A stretch of DNA of 64,000 nucleotides from Sodiomyces alkalinus F11 (lineage: Eukaryota > Ascomycota > Sordariomycetes > Glomerellales > Plectosphaerellaceae), in assembly GCF_003711515.1 (NCBI RefSeq), contig NW_021167085.1, forward strand, positions 1,590,575 through 1,654,574, in the 5' to 3' direction. Under the pieces are notes generated by a model. That model saw only the letters and a program-made list of their open reading frames with translations. It was not told where the DNA came from and made no database searches. Below are positions 47,297-59,000 of this stretch, one piece after another. Within the stretch, counting starts at the first letter, position 1, and every line of letters begins with the position of its first letter. The translations under genes and the position numbers were made by a program.

Positions 47297-50200
47297 ATGA
47301 TTTCTCCGACCCTTCCGGAGGCCGAGGGGCCTGGGGCAAAACAAGAGACCCAGAAGCCCAAACGGACAGCCACCATGGGCAGCAATCTCATGAAAATGCC
47401 CATCCTTCAGCGTGCTCGTAAGACGTTCAACGTTAACGAGAAGCTGCACCCGAGCGATCCGGACCACCCCGACCACCACGGTGCCGGTAGAAAGCTCTTC
47501 GTCAACTTGCCTCTCCCACCAGATCTCCTCGATGAGAATGGTAGTCCAAGTCAACAGTTCGCCCGGAACAAGATCAGGACCGCCAAATACACCCCATTAT
47601 CCTTTATACCAAAGAATCTGTGGTTCCAGTTCCATAACATCGCCAATATTTTCTTCCTCTTCGTCGTCATCCTGGTTGTAAGTATACATTCTGCAAATTC
47701 CCCCCTCGTTCACCCTTTCCGTGACCCAAGTAGTAGTTGCCAACACCTACCTGTTAGTTTTTCCCCATCTTTGGAGGCTACAATCCAGGCCTGAGCTCGG
47801 TGCCCCTGATCGCTATTCTCACCATCACCGCCATCAAAGACGCCATCGAGGACTACAGAAGAACCGTCCTCGACAACGAGCTGAACAACGCCCCGGTCCA
47901 CCGGCTTGGTGGTTTGGAGAATGTCAACGTTCATGAGGACAATGTGTCCCTGTGGAGGAAGATCAAGAAGGCCAATACAAGGTTTTTCGGTACCATCTGG
48001 CACTGGATGCAGACGCTGTGGTCCAAGAAGGCGAGGGAGGAGAGGGCCAAGCGTCGTGTCGCACTCGAGGCAAGCGCCCCTCGGCCTTCCATCGATACGC
48101 TCGCCACTCAGCGTCAATCCTTCGCTTCCATACGGGAAGGCATCCAGCTGACCCCAGTCCCATCCCCGATGCCTCGCCAAAAGTTGGAATTCCCGGACGC
48201 GGCTGATCGGGAAAGAGCGGATCGGCTAAAACACCAAAACGGCAACCTTATCAATCCCGAGCTACCCGCCAGGGGCGACGCCCGCTTCCACAAGGACGCT
48301 TGGAAAGACCTCCGAGTAGGCGACTTCGTCCGCATATACAACGACGACGAGATTCCGGCAGATATTGTTGTCCTTTCCACATCGGACGCCGAGGGCGTCT
48401 GCTACGTGGAGACGAAGAACCTTGATGGCGAGACTAATCTCAAGGTCCGCACCTCTCTCCGATGCGGCCGATCGATGAAACACGCCCGGGATTGCGAGCG
48501 AGCCCAGTTTTGGATCGACAGCGAAGCTCCCCAGCCGAATCTCTACAAATACAATGGAGCTATTAAGTGGCAGCAGAAGTTTGGTGGGCCGGATTCCGAA
48601 CCTCAAGACATGGTTGAGCCGTTGACTATCGACAACATGCTGCTTCGTGGGTGCAACCTCCGCAACACCGAGTGGGCTCTCGGCGTCGTCGTTTTCACTG
48701 GCCACGACACAAAGATCATGATCAACTCTGGAGTCACACCTAGCAAACGGGCGCGTATTGCCCGCCAGCTGAACTTCAACGTCATTTGCAATTTCGGTAT
48801 TCTGATTGGCATGTGTCTCGTCTCGGCCGTTGTCAACGGCACTTCGTGGGCGGGGACGGACAGGTCGCTGCATTATTTCAACTTCGGATCTATCGGCGGA
48901 AGTCCTGCCATGACCGGATTCATCACCTTCTGGGCCGCCATCATCTTCTTCCAGAATTTGGTTCCCATCTCGCTCTACATCACTCTGGAGATTGTTCGGC
49001 TGCTGCAGGCCATCTTCATTTATAGCGACGTCCAGATGTACTACGAGCCGATCGACCAACCGTGTATTCCCAAGACGTGGAATATCTCGGACGATCTGGG
49101 ACAGATCGAGTACATCTTCTCGGACAAGACGGGCACTCTAACGCAGAACGTGATGGAGTTCAAGAAGGCCACCATCAACGGGCAGCCTTACGGTGAAGCT
49201 TATACAGAAGCACAGGCCGGGATGCAGAAGCGGATGGGCATCGACGTCGAGAAAGAGTCTGCGAGGGCGAAGGCGGAAATTTCCGCAGGCAAGGTTCGCG
49301 CAATTGAGGGCCTTCGGAGGATGCATGAAAACCCTTACCTACACGACGACGATGTGACATTCGTCGCGCCGGATTTCGTGGCGGATTTGGCAGGGGAATC
49401 CGGGCAAGAACAGCAAGCCGCCAACGAGAACTTCATGCTGGCCCTGGCGCTCTGCCACAGTGTCATCGCAGAGCGACACGCTGGCGACCCTCCCAGGATG
49501 GGCTTCAGGGCCCAGTCGCCAGACGAGGCCGCTCTCGTCTCGACGGCCCGTGACATGGGCTTCACCGTCCTCCACGGCAACAGCGACGGGATCACGCTGA
49601 ATGTGATGGGCCAGGAACGCCACTACCCAATCTTGACAATGATCGAATTTACCTCGACCAGGAAGCGGATGAGCGTGGTCCTCCGCATGCCGGACAACCG
49701 CCTCCTGCTCATCTGCAAGGGCGCCGACAGCATCATCTATTCTCGTCTGAAGCGAGGCGAGCAGGCGGAACTGAGGGGAGCTACGGCGGAGCATCTGGAG
49801 ATGTTCGCGCGGGAAGGGCTGAGAACACTTTGCATCGCCCAGCGAGAACTTTCAGAGGAATTCTACGTGGCGTGGCGTCAGGAATACGACGCCGCAGCGG
49901 CGGCCTTGGAAGACCGGGAGGAAAAGATGGAATCCGTGGCTTCCCGCATTGAGCAGGAGTTGACGCTTCTCGGCGGCACGGCCATCGAAGATAGGCTGCA
50001 AGATGGTGTCCCCGACACGATCGCGCTCCTCGGTGAAGCCGGCATCAAGCTCTGGGTTTTGACGGGCGACAAGGTGGAGACGGCGATCAACATTGGCTTC
50101 TCGTGCAACTTGCTCAGCAACGATATGGAACTCATCCATCTCAAGGTCGAAGAAGACGAATCAGGCGAGACCACTGACGAGGCGATTCTGGGCCAACTCC

Positions 50201-51949
50201 GCGAAGAACTGGACGCCAATTTGAAGACGTTTAACCTGACCGGGGACGATGACGACTTGGCCAAGGCGAAGCACAACCACGAGCCTCCGCCGCCGACCCA
50301 CGGCCTTGTGATCGACGGCTATACGCTCAAATGGGCTCTGCACGACTCGCTGAAGCAGAAGTTCCTGCTGCTGTGCAAGCAGTGCAAGTCGGTCCTCTGC
50401 TGCCGTGTCAGCCCTGCGCAGAAGGCGGCCGTGGTGTCCATGGTCAAGAACGGACTCGATGTCATGACGCTGTCCATTGGCGATGGTGCGAACGACGTTG
50501 CCATGATCCAGGAGGCCGACGTTGGCGTGGGCATCGCGGGCTTGGAGGGTCGCCAGGCGGTCATGTCTTCGGACTACGCCATCGGGCAGTTTCGGTTTCT
50601 CCAGAGGTTGGTGTTGGTGCACGGTCGATGGTCATACCGCAGAATGGCCGAGTCCATCGCCAACTTCTTTTACAAGAGTATCATCTGGGTTTTCAGTATT
50701 TTCTGGTACCAGATTTACTGCGACTTCGACATCACTTACATTTTCGATTACACGTACATTCTCTTCTTCACGCTTTTCTACACGTCGGTGCCCGTGGCTA
50801 TCATGGGCGTTCTGGACCAGGATGTGTCCGATAAAGTGTCCCTCGCCGTTCCGCAGCTGTATCGCCGGGGCATTGAGCGGCTCGAGTGGACTCAGTTGAA
50901 GTTCTGGTATGTTGGCTTGTGAACTGTCATGGCAGTTTCTCTTCTTCTTCTTCTTCTTCTTTTTTTTTTTTTTCTTCTCCTTCTCTTTTTCCGTCAAAAC
51001 TAATCGTGACCACAGGCTATACATGCTTGACGGAGTTTACCAATCCGTCATCGTCTTCTATGTTCCGTATCTTACGGTCGTTCGCACCAGCTTCGTCACG
51101 TTCAATGGGCTGAACATTGAGGACCGAACAAGGCTGGGGGCTTATATCGCTCATCCGGCTGTTGTCACCATCAACTTGTACATTCTGATCAACACGTACC
51201 GATGGGACTGGGTCATTCTCCTCTCGGTGATCATCAGCGACCTGACGATCTTTCTCTCTACGGGCGCTTACACGGCGGATCCGTATGCGGGAGCGTTCTA
51301 TAACGCAGCGCCGCAGGTGTACAGCCAAGCGTCATTCTGGGCGGTTTTCTTCATCGTGCCCGTGGTCAGCTTATTCCCCCGGTTCGCGATCAAGGCGTTG
51401 CAAAAGGTGTACTTCCCTTACGACGTTGATATTATCCGCGAGCAAGAGAGGCAAGGCAAGTTCGCGCATCTCACGCAGGAGCCTCTTGACGGGCAGAAGA
51501 CGGTGGCGGCGCGACGGGATAGCAACTCGGCGTCCAACTCATCCGACAACAGCGCGCGGAAACCCAAGCACATGCACTACGGCAGCATAGACGAGGACGC
51601 CAGGCCGATTTACCCGCCCTCTGTGGCGACGCGGACGACGCACAACGCGCGTAGCCAAAACGGCAGTGACGGGACAAACTATACGGGACATCGCATGTCG
51701 ATGGAAATCTCAGGGGCCGCGGCACGGCCGTCGTTTGACCGAGCGAGGCCGTCTTTTGATCGGCTGCGGGCGTCGATGGACCGGGTGCGACCGAGTTTCG
51801 AGGCGAGCAGCGATTTCACGTCGGCAGCCCGGTTGTCCCGGATCGAGTCCAGTCAATGCCAGCATGGACAGTCAGCTGGCGTTGGCCACAAGTTCCACAG
51901 ACGATTCCGGGGCTTCTCACTCACCAAGCCGGCCCATCAAAATGATTAG
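47297..51949 (+). CDS. dnf1: P4-type ATPase, Dnf1/Dnf2-like phospholipid flippase
   Basis: Moves phospholipids from the outer to the cytosolic leaflet at the plasma membrane and endosomes, usually with a Cdc50-family partner. Three exons (47297-47677, 47758-50906, 51016-51949) give 1487 residues, the size of Dnf-class rather than Drs2-class pumps. Motifs in order: NKIRTAKYTPLSFIPKNLWF and TM1; DGETN (350-354, actuator loop); PISLYITLEIVRLLQAIFIY in TM4; the phosphorylation site DKTGTLT with Asp583, followed by a Dnf-type insert; the nucleotide-domain KGADSIIYSRL; the hinge GDGANDVAMIQEADVGVGI (from about 1035); then TM5-10. The C-terminal tail is Ser/Arg-rich with repeats of RPSFDR/RASMDR. 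Intron 2 has a long CTT/T polypyrimidine run. An in-frame ATG at 47375 is an alternative start. Family certain; Dnf1 versus Dnf2 is meaningless outside yeast. Confidence 0.97.
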
Positions 51950-52860
51950 ATGGGAGTAGTGCAGGACAGGACTTGATACCCTACGGTTGTTTCAGTTGTT
52001 TTCCCTTGCTCCCAATTACCTATTACCTTGTGTTCTCCGGTATATATATATATATATACATACATACATCCATGCATTCATTCATATCGAACGCTCCCTA
52101 CCTCTTCGCCCCTGTTTCGGCACCACCCCGATTGGAGCGACCTCCTCGACAGCGTACCTCTTTTTTTCCTTTTTTTTCCATTATCTTTTTTTTTCCTATT
52201 TGTTTTCCGCCGTCTCTGTTTTGGCTGATACCACCCAATGCATCACGATCTGCATGAGCGACCTACGACATTTGCACCCGTCGCATTATAGCGACAGATG
52301 CTTGCTTCTACTTGGTTCCCGCAGCCGCCGCCTTCATGTTTCTTTCTTCCTTATCAGTTGGACTACAATGATAGAATGTTCTAGGCCTCTTCTTTTTCTT
52401 TTTTTTTTTCTTTCTTCTCTTTGTCGTTCAAGGAGTTGAGCGGCGTTTGAAGGGAAAGGGAGGGGCGGAATTAGGACGACAGCGGATTCTCACAGGTTTC
52501 TGTACTAGTTTCTTGAGGACATTCTAGACTAAGGGGCCAAGGTTGGGAATACATGATGTTCCTTCGGACCCTCGGAGAAGAAGAGGAGAAAAGAGGAAAG
52601 GGGTAAAAGAGCCTGCGTCGTGTTGTTATGGTGATGGGGAATAAAAAGACTTGCTGGGGTAATCCCCAAAATGATACAAGGTACTGTTTAGTATCCATTC
52701 TTACCTTAGTAATGCAGTGTGTGTGCAAAAGGGTGAACTTGGAGTGTAATTCAGGGGTACTGGTACGGGAATAGTCCCCACTAGCCGTCACGACTCGGCA
52801 GTTCCCTCTGCGCTACTATTCGTTGTCTTGTACCGCATGCCGCAGGGGACACTGTAACAA
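51950..52860. other. flippase 3' flank up to the AT-rich border
   Basis: Holds a (TA)n run at 52041-52058, several T-tracts (52158-52192, 52392-52408), and ordinary composition up to about 52,860, where the sequence turns sharply AT-rich. No gene recognised. Confidence 0.6.
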
Positions 52861-52987
52861 CTTCTAAAAATAGTAATAACGCATCACTAGGTATACGCCG
52901 AAGGTAGGCTTAGTAGTACTGTTTACCTTTATATATCAGAATATAGTAAATAGTAAGTTAATGATTTCGCCTATAACTATTACGTAT

Positions 52988-53150
52988 AAAGCCCATATAA
53001 ATAAGAATTTCTTATAACCTGCTATATAATATCGCGCAAGTATTTACGGTACTTACTAGCTCTTATATCCAAAGCCCGCATAAATATAATTATCTGAAAA
53101 GCTATTATACAACATCGCGCAAGCATTTACGGTACTTTCTGGCAGCATCT
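52988..53150. repeat. diverged 83-bp tandem duplication
   Basis: AAAGCCC...ATAAATA...ATCGCGCAAG...ATTTACGGTACTT occurs twice with the same 83-bp offset (52988 and 53071; 53031 and 53114). Many differences between the copies are C/T or G/A, consistent with RIP acting on the duplication. Confidence 0.7.
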
Positions 53151-53419
53151 TTCTATTATACATAATTTAACGCGATAATCTTACTATTAATATAATAACA
53201 GAGGACGTCTTTTTACTCTGCCCTATCTTGAATATTAAATATACACTTCTATTTAATCGAAATCCCTATTAGGCGGTCTGCCTAAGCTATAGTTTATCTC
53301 CTAACATCACTAGCCGGGTTAAAAAAGAAACTTCACCGGCCTTTTCGGATAGGTCTGTTATTAATTTAACTGAATCAACACCACCTAAAAGGGAATAAAA
53401 GCCTAAGACGGAAACCAGG

Positions 53420-54277
53420 GCCGTGCAGGCGCCTAGAGCCCGGCAAGGTTAAATACTAATACGGGCGCTACGGCTCGGTAAGACGGAGCGAAAAGTTAGT
53501 ATAGCGTAAACTAATAAGGAAAAGTAACCCACGCCGATAAAGGAAATTAGTATTACGTTATATAGCGGCGAGTACTATATAGTCTTAAGCGGCGGTATCT
53601 CCTTTTAAAAATTCATAAATATACTCGGATAAAAGGTTATAGGCCGAGTTACCATTTTACTCGACCTAGTATTACCCACGTATTAAGATCTTATACGTTA
53701 TATTATTACACAGTTTAACACGAAGAAAGAATAGTTCGACCGAGACCTTACGGTTTTCCCCTATAACGATAAGAACCCGTAAAAAGTCGACTTTTATCGA
53801 AGCGAGATATATATAACTATCACTTTACGTACGCTACTATGCGAGTCTGGAATTAGACTTTTGAAAGAAGTTTATCTTAGCTTTCTTCGTATAACGGAAG
53901 TCGAAGCCGACTAAGTTAACTCTAATATTTCTCGTAAGCGCGCGGGCCGAAAAATAACTATATAAAAAGAGCCGGAGGAAGAAGATAATATTCTAATTAC
54001 GGTAAAGAAAAAAATCACTAAGCGGCCTCGCGCGGAAAAGAATAAAGGCAAAGGAAAGGCTACCGATAAAGAGTAAGAAGGATTATAGCCAGCTAATACT
54101 AGCTAGCCGGAGCTAAAAAAAGAAAAAGAGAAATAGATAGAACTAAAGCAAGAAAACGACGAATAAGTGGAACTAAAAAAAGAAAATAAGAAACCGGTGG
54201 AATAAAAGCCGCGGTAATCTCGTAAAGTCATTATACCGGCCTTAACAATAGATCTACGCGACTAAACGGTATTATCT
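53420..54277 (+). pseudogene. RIP-damaged ORF of unknown family, left part (split by the Gypsy element)
   Basis: One plus-strand frame can be read for about 280 codons from near 53,420 to the LTR at 54278; essentially every break is TAA or TAG, as RIP makes from CAA or CAG. I do not recognise the family. Intact stretches include EYYIVLSGGISF, GRVTILLDLVLPTY, DLIRYIITQFNTKKE, FDRDLTVFPYNDKNP and DFYRSEIYITITLRTLLCES, then a Lys/Glu-rich basic tail (KKKITKRPRAEKNKGKGKAT, ELKKENKKPVE) and SRKVIIPALTIDLRD. The frame continues beyond the element at 62028 (SAGRKRIISKVKSEID). The N-terminal limit is vague. It may be a gag-like or accessory gene of an older mobile element. Confidence 0.6.
54273..54277. 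repeat. target-site duplication TATCT, left copy
   Basis: TATCT directly precedes the first base of the left LTR and recurs at 62023-62027 directly after the right LTR. Five bp is the usual Ty3/Gypsy duplication length. Confidence 0.85.
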
Positions 54278-54817
54278 TATTACGACAGCTTCCGGTCCTC
54301 TATAATATAGCGGACGATAGGGGACTAGCGTCGAGGTTTTAGTTCAAAATAAGAAGAGGATATTAACTAAAGAGTAGTAACTGTCGTTCGTAGTGGTCTG
54401 GTCGTAGTTACGTCGTAAAGACTAGGCGTCTTCTTTATAAGGTAGGTTTAAGCGTAGAATAGTAGTCTAGGTGAAGACTTAGATTAATCGATATCTTATT
54501 CTCTAATAGAAGTAAGACCTAGGATACTCTAGTATATATACCCGGTTATTTACTCGCTGTTCACTTACTGTTTACTTCCTGTTCACGAGCCTCCCGGTGA
54601 ATACCCGGTGAATAGCCTCCGTAGTTATACTAGTGTGTCTAGTATACTAGTATTCTATATACTAGTATATCCTTACTTAGAGAGTTATCCCGTGACCCGG
54701 CATATAATATCCTCCTAAGTTATCTTCTGGTTACGTCCTAGTACGCTAATCGTCCTAGTCTGTTATACACTAGTATATCCTTCGTGCTAGTATATATTAG
54801 GCCTATTAGCTATAATA
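54278..54817 (-). repeat. 3' LTR (540 bp)
   Basis: Begins TATTACGACAGC on the plus strand (TG changed to TA) and ends TAATA. It aligns over its whole length with 61483-62022, with nearly all differences C/T or G/A. Confidence 0.95.
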
Positions 54818-54820
54818 TTA

Positions 54821-54833
54821 CCTCCCCTCTTCT
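54821..54833 (-). other. polypurine tract of the retrotransposon
   Basis: On the minus strand AGAAGAGGGGAGG lies three bases before the 3' LTR, the expected site for priming plus-strand DNA. Confidence 0.7.
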
Positions 54834-54930
54834 AGGCGCTGTCCTAGCGGTCGTATAAGTAGGTCGCCTTTCCCAGGTTTATCGTTTCCCTGTTTTTTCT
54901 TTTCCTTACTGCTAACTATTATATCCGACC

Positions 54931-55608
54931 GTGTGCAGAAACGTTCCGCTAAGCCCGCCGTTTCTCGTTCTGCTCTTAATCGAGTTCGAATTTCTGCCCT
55001 TATTACCGACTAGGGTTTTGAGGTTTCGCCCTGTTCGTGTTGCTTCGACTAATCGCTTCCTTGTTTTATTCTGGATAGTATCGGGCGCTACTTATCCTGT
55101 TATTCTGTTAGCCGTTCTTACGATTCTTCGCGGGTTTCTATATCTTCTAGTAGGGTTAGCCCTCCCTTTCTTTCCCGCCTTCTTCTTTTAACCGTGTGGT
55201 TTACTAGTTAACCGTATTCACGACGAGCTTCGTCGTCTTAAGCGCGAGGAGGAGTAAGCGGAGGAGGTCCTAACGATTCGTCGTTGAGAGCTTGAGGCTA
55301 TAAAGGCCCGTGCTCGCCAGGAGATAAACAAGGTATTATCCTGTCTGCTCCGTCTCCGGAAGATACGTCGGTTACTTCGCGAGAAGGGGGTCGAAATAGT
55401 ACGTAAGGACCTCGTAAGCGTGGAGGAGCTCGAGGAGTTAGAATAGAAGGAAGCCGAGGTTTGTTATGCGGAGTCGGAGGCTATATTAGCTACGTAGGCG
55501 GCTAGTACGGTTAACGTGATTAATTAGAATTAAATTATAGCGCAGGATATAAGTGATCTTTCGGATATTAATTTTACGTAGACCGCGGCGTCTGGTTCTA
55601 GGTCCTGA
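54931..55608 (+). pseudogene. accessory coiled-coil ORF on the opposite strand of the retrotransposon
   Basis: A plus-strand frame (antisense to gag-pol) runs from about 54,931 to a TGA TAG pair at 55606-55611. It is broken only by TAA, TAG and one TGA, each explained by C-to-T change of Gln or Arg codons. The second half is a clear charged coiled coil: NRIHDELRRLKREEE, ELEAIKARARQEINK, LLRLRKIRRLLREKG, DLVSVEELEELE, then an acidic/polar end (DISDLSDINFT) and SGSRS. The first half is Phe/Leu-rich because the DNA there is pyrimidine-rich, and is less certain. It ends tail-to-tail with the chromodomain end of pol. From memory, opposite-strand ORFs at this place occur in some fungal Gypsy elements; their function is not known to me. 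Confidence 0.7.
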
Positions 55609-58600
55609 TAGTGTTTTATCGGTATTACTTTAGGAGTTATTTATAATTAATCAAGTTGCCTTTAGGTTCCTATATATTATCGCTATAGTCGTAGTTTTTC
55701 CACTTTATAAAATATTCGGTGCCGTCTAGCGTCTCTCGGTGGTCGAGGATTCGTTCTGCTTTGTACACGTCGCTAGTATCCACTACGATTTTATCTTATA
55801 TTATTTTTACGTTTTTCGATACTAGTTTAAGTCATGAAATATAGAAATTATTATGTATCCTTATTATCGGAGGTAGTGATAGGATGTAGTTTGTATCTGA
55901 TTTTTTCTCTAGGATTTTAAATAGTCCTAATTTTTTGAAATCTAATTTATCGCTTAGTCGTTATGTTTTGATGTTTTTGCGAATAAGGTAGACGCGGTCT
56001 CCCCTTAAAAGGGTTGGTCCCTTAATCCTTAATTAATTTACGTATCTGCTTATTCGTGTTCTGACTATCTTTAGGTCGGTTCGTAGTTCTTCGTGTAGTT
56101 TTTTCATGCTTTTAACTGTTTTTATCGCTCTTAGTGCGTTTAGTCCTTCTAAAGGTTTTCTAAATACTATCGGGGTATACCCGTAATTTACTTCGAACGG
56201 TATTTTCTTTATTAACTCGTTTAACGAGCTATTATATATAAACTATATAAGTAGTAGGTATTATACCTAATTATCTTATTCGTACCCTATATAGTATCGT
56301 AGATACTATTCTAGGACTTAGTTTATAATTTCGGTTTATCTATCCGTTATAGGGTAAAACGCTATTAAATACTTATATTTTATTCCTAGCTAGCTTATAA
56401 CTGCTTTCTAGAAGTTACTGGTAAAGAGTTTATCTTTATCCGTGATAATTTTATTCGGCACGCCGTGATCCCGGATTAGGCGGTTAATAAAGATACTAGC
56501 TAGTTCTTTTATTATAGTGTTTTTAATATATAGAATATAAAGAGTGTATTTCGTGAATCGGTCGACGATTACGAATACGCTATCGTAGGCGGTTCCTGTT
56601 ACTAGGTCTTTGGATACTAGGAATCCTGTCACGAAGTCTATTATAATTAATTTCCATAGTCCGTCTACTACTAGTAGTGGCTTTAGTAGTCCGTAAGGTT
56701 TATATCGGCTACTCTTTACTTTCTAGTAAATATCGTAGTTACGAACAAAGTCCCTAACTCGTTCTTTAGTTTCTATATAGCCGTATTATTATCGTAATCG
56801 GCGGTAGGTCTTATAAACTCCTTAATATCTATATATTGGTGAGGCGTGTGCTTCTTCGAACGTGGTGTCGGTTATCCGATTAATGCTGTTTATTCCTCTG
56901 TTTTTAAGGGTGAGAGCTTCTCCTTCCTACTAGAGTATAGCTTATAGTTTAGGTGATTTATCGGGTGTTCCTAGTCGGCTAAGTGTATCTACGCGACTAT
57001 TTTCGCTTCCTTTTATATATTAAATATAGAAGTTGAATTCGGATAGGAATTCTGCCTATCGGATCTATCGCTTATTAAGAACCTTAGTAGTGGTGAATTA
57101 CGTAAGGTTCTTATAATCCGTGTAGACCTATACCGGGTATTTTATTCTTAATAGATATAGTCTCTATTCCTTAAAGGCTTTAATAATAGCTATTAGCTCT
57201 TTATCGTGGATCTGATAGTTAAGTTCCGGTCTACTGAGTTTTTTAGATATAAAGGCTATAGGATATAATCTCCTTTCTGTATTATATTACCCGAGTTATA
57301 CTCCTAAAGCCTAGTCGGATACGTCTATTTCGAGTTCGTATTCTTTATCGGGGTTTAGTATTACTAAGATAGGTTCGCTAGTAACTCTTCCTTTAAGGGC
57401 TTAGAATACTTCCTCTATTCTTTCGTTCTATTCGAAGTCGAGTCCTTTTTTAGTTACTTTAGTTAAGGGGATAGTAATCTTACTATAGTCCTTAATAAAT
57501 CGTTAATAGTAGTTAATAAGTCCGAGGAAAGACTAAATATCGCGAATATTCTACGGCTATAGCCACTTAGAGATATATTAGATTTTCGCCTTATCTATAT
57601 AGATTTCGTTAGGTTATATTATATACCCTAAAAAGTTAACTTCTTACGTGTAGAATTAGACTTTTTCTAGCTTAATTAGTAGGTTAGCGTTTTATAGGAG
57701 TTATAGAATCGTGTGAATATATTATCGGTATTCTTCGAGTATTCTAGAGAAAATAAGGATATTATTTAGGTATACTATAATAAAATAATCTAAATACTTC
57801 TTTAGGATATTATTAATAAGCGTTTAGAATAATACCGGCGTAATCATTAATCTAAAAGGTATAATAAGGTACTTAAAATATCCTTGCTTTATTCGGAACG
57901 CTATTTTCTATTCTTCTCCTTCTTTAATCCTAATTAAGTTATAGGCTCCTTTTAAATTAAGTGCTATAAACTATTATACTCTAATTAGCTAATCTTATAT
58001 CTCCGAGATAAAAGGTAGTGGGTAGCGGTTCTTAATAATTATATCGTTAAGTTATTAATAGTCGATATATAGTTATAGTTTACCGTTTTTCTTTAGTATA
58101 AATAGGATTAGGTATCCTACTAGTAATTATAATACTCTAATATAGCCTTTTACTAGTATTTCTTTGAGATATTCTTCTAAGTTATTTAATTCCTTTTAAT
58201 TTAGCCCGTAAATTAGAAAGAATTTTGGGTATATCCCTTCCTTAAGGGGTATCTCGTGATCGTAGTATCGATGTTTCGGTAATCTAGTCTCTAAATTTTC
58301 GGCAAATAGCCTTCCGTATTTACGGTATTCTGGTAATACCTTAGCGAGTCTATCGTGATCGCCTTCTACGAGTCCTCTCTCTGCTTAGATAATCTAATAG
58401 ATTCCTTTAATAATATTTATTACGTATCGGTTATCGTGCCGCTACTACTATCTTAAAGTCTTTCGTACTCCTTTCGCCTTAGTCCCTGACTTCTAGCGGT
58501 TATCTAAGTCTCCCTAAGGCTCCTTCGTCGGTAAGTCTTTCTGCTATTTTCGACGGATATCGGGATCGGGTAAGGTTTGCTTTATAGGCTCCTACTTACT

Positions 58601-59000
58601 CTCTAATCTCTAATAGAGCTAGCTAAGCTTTTAGTCTATATCGGGATTCTATTCGTTAAACTATAGTTTACTAAGGATAACGTCCTTATACCTATATCGT
58701 ATATATCGAATTTTATTATTATAGTCTTATTCTGAATTTCGATCTAAAGGTATATAGTCTCCTAGTTAATAATAACTTCTTCGTGGGACTGGTTCTTTCC
58801 CGTATATAGAGTAATCTCGTACTTATCTTCTAGGTATTTCCTAACCTAGGGGATAAAGAACTTTCTTACGGCTACTAGCGAGATAAAGTTTCCTGCTACG
58901 CTTATATCTAATAGTGCGTTTATCTTATATTTATCGAGTCGTATTCTAATATAATAATACCCTATACTACTACATGTTATAGAGTATATCTATCGAGTAC
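55609..59000 (-). pseudogene. pol: pol of the Gypsy chromovirus (RT, RNase H, integrase, chromodomain), broken
   Basis: Domains on the minus strand in order of translation: reverse transcriptase (~58250-57400) with the catalytic YLDD box read as YLNN at 57773-57762 in VYLNNILIFS; LDFEWNERIEE and ELEIDVSD at the RT/RNase H join; RNase H (~57360-57060) with VYTDYKNLT (His to Tyr) and AEFLSEFNFYI; a longest clean stretch in integrase (56632-56408) with VIVDRFTKY and RLIRDHGVPNKIITDKDKLF, holding two of the DDE acidic residues; chromodomain (~55760-55640) with ERILDHRETLDGTEYFIKW. Breaks are mostly TAA/TAG from Gln or Trp codons. A protease was not located with confidence; the left bound at 59,000 is approximate. 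Confidence 0.85.

Noticed and set aside
48262..49059. 265-codon open frame on the minus strand
   Set aside because: Antisense shadow of the flippase gene in a region of high third-position GC.
53000..53150. possible CRISPR-like direct repeats
   Set aside because: Only two diverged copies in direct tandem without spacers, in a fungal genome; a simple duplication.
54931..55191. apparent 86-residue hydrophobic membrane protein
   Set aside because: The Phe/Leu richness comes from pyrimidine-rich DNA; it is better read as the first part of the longer antisense ORF of the retrotransposon, broken at 55189-55191 by a Gln-derived stop.
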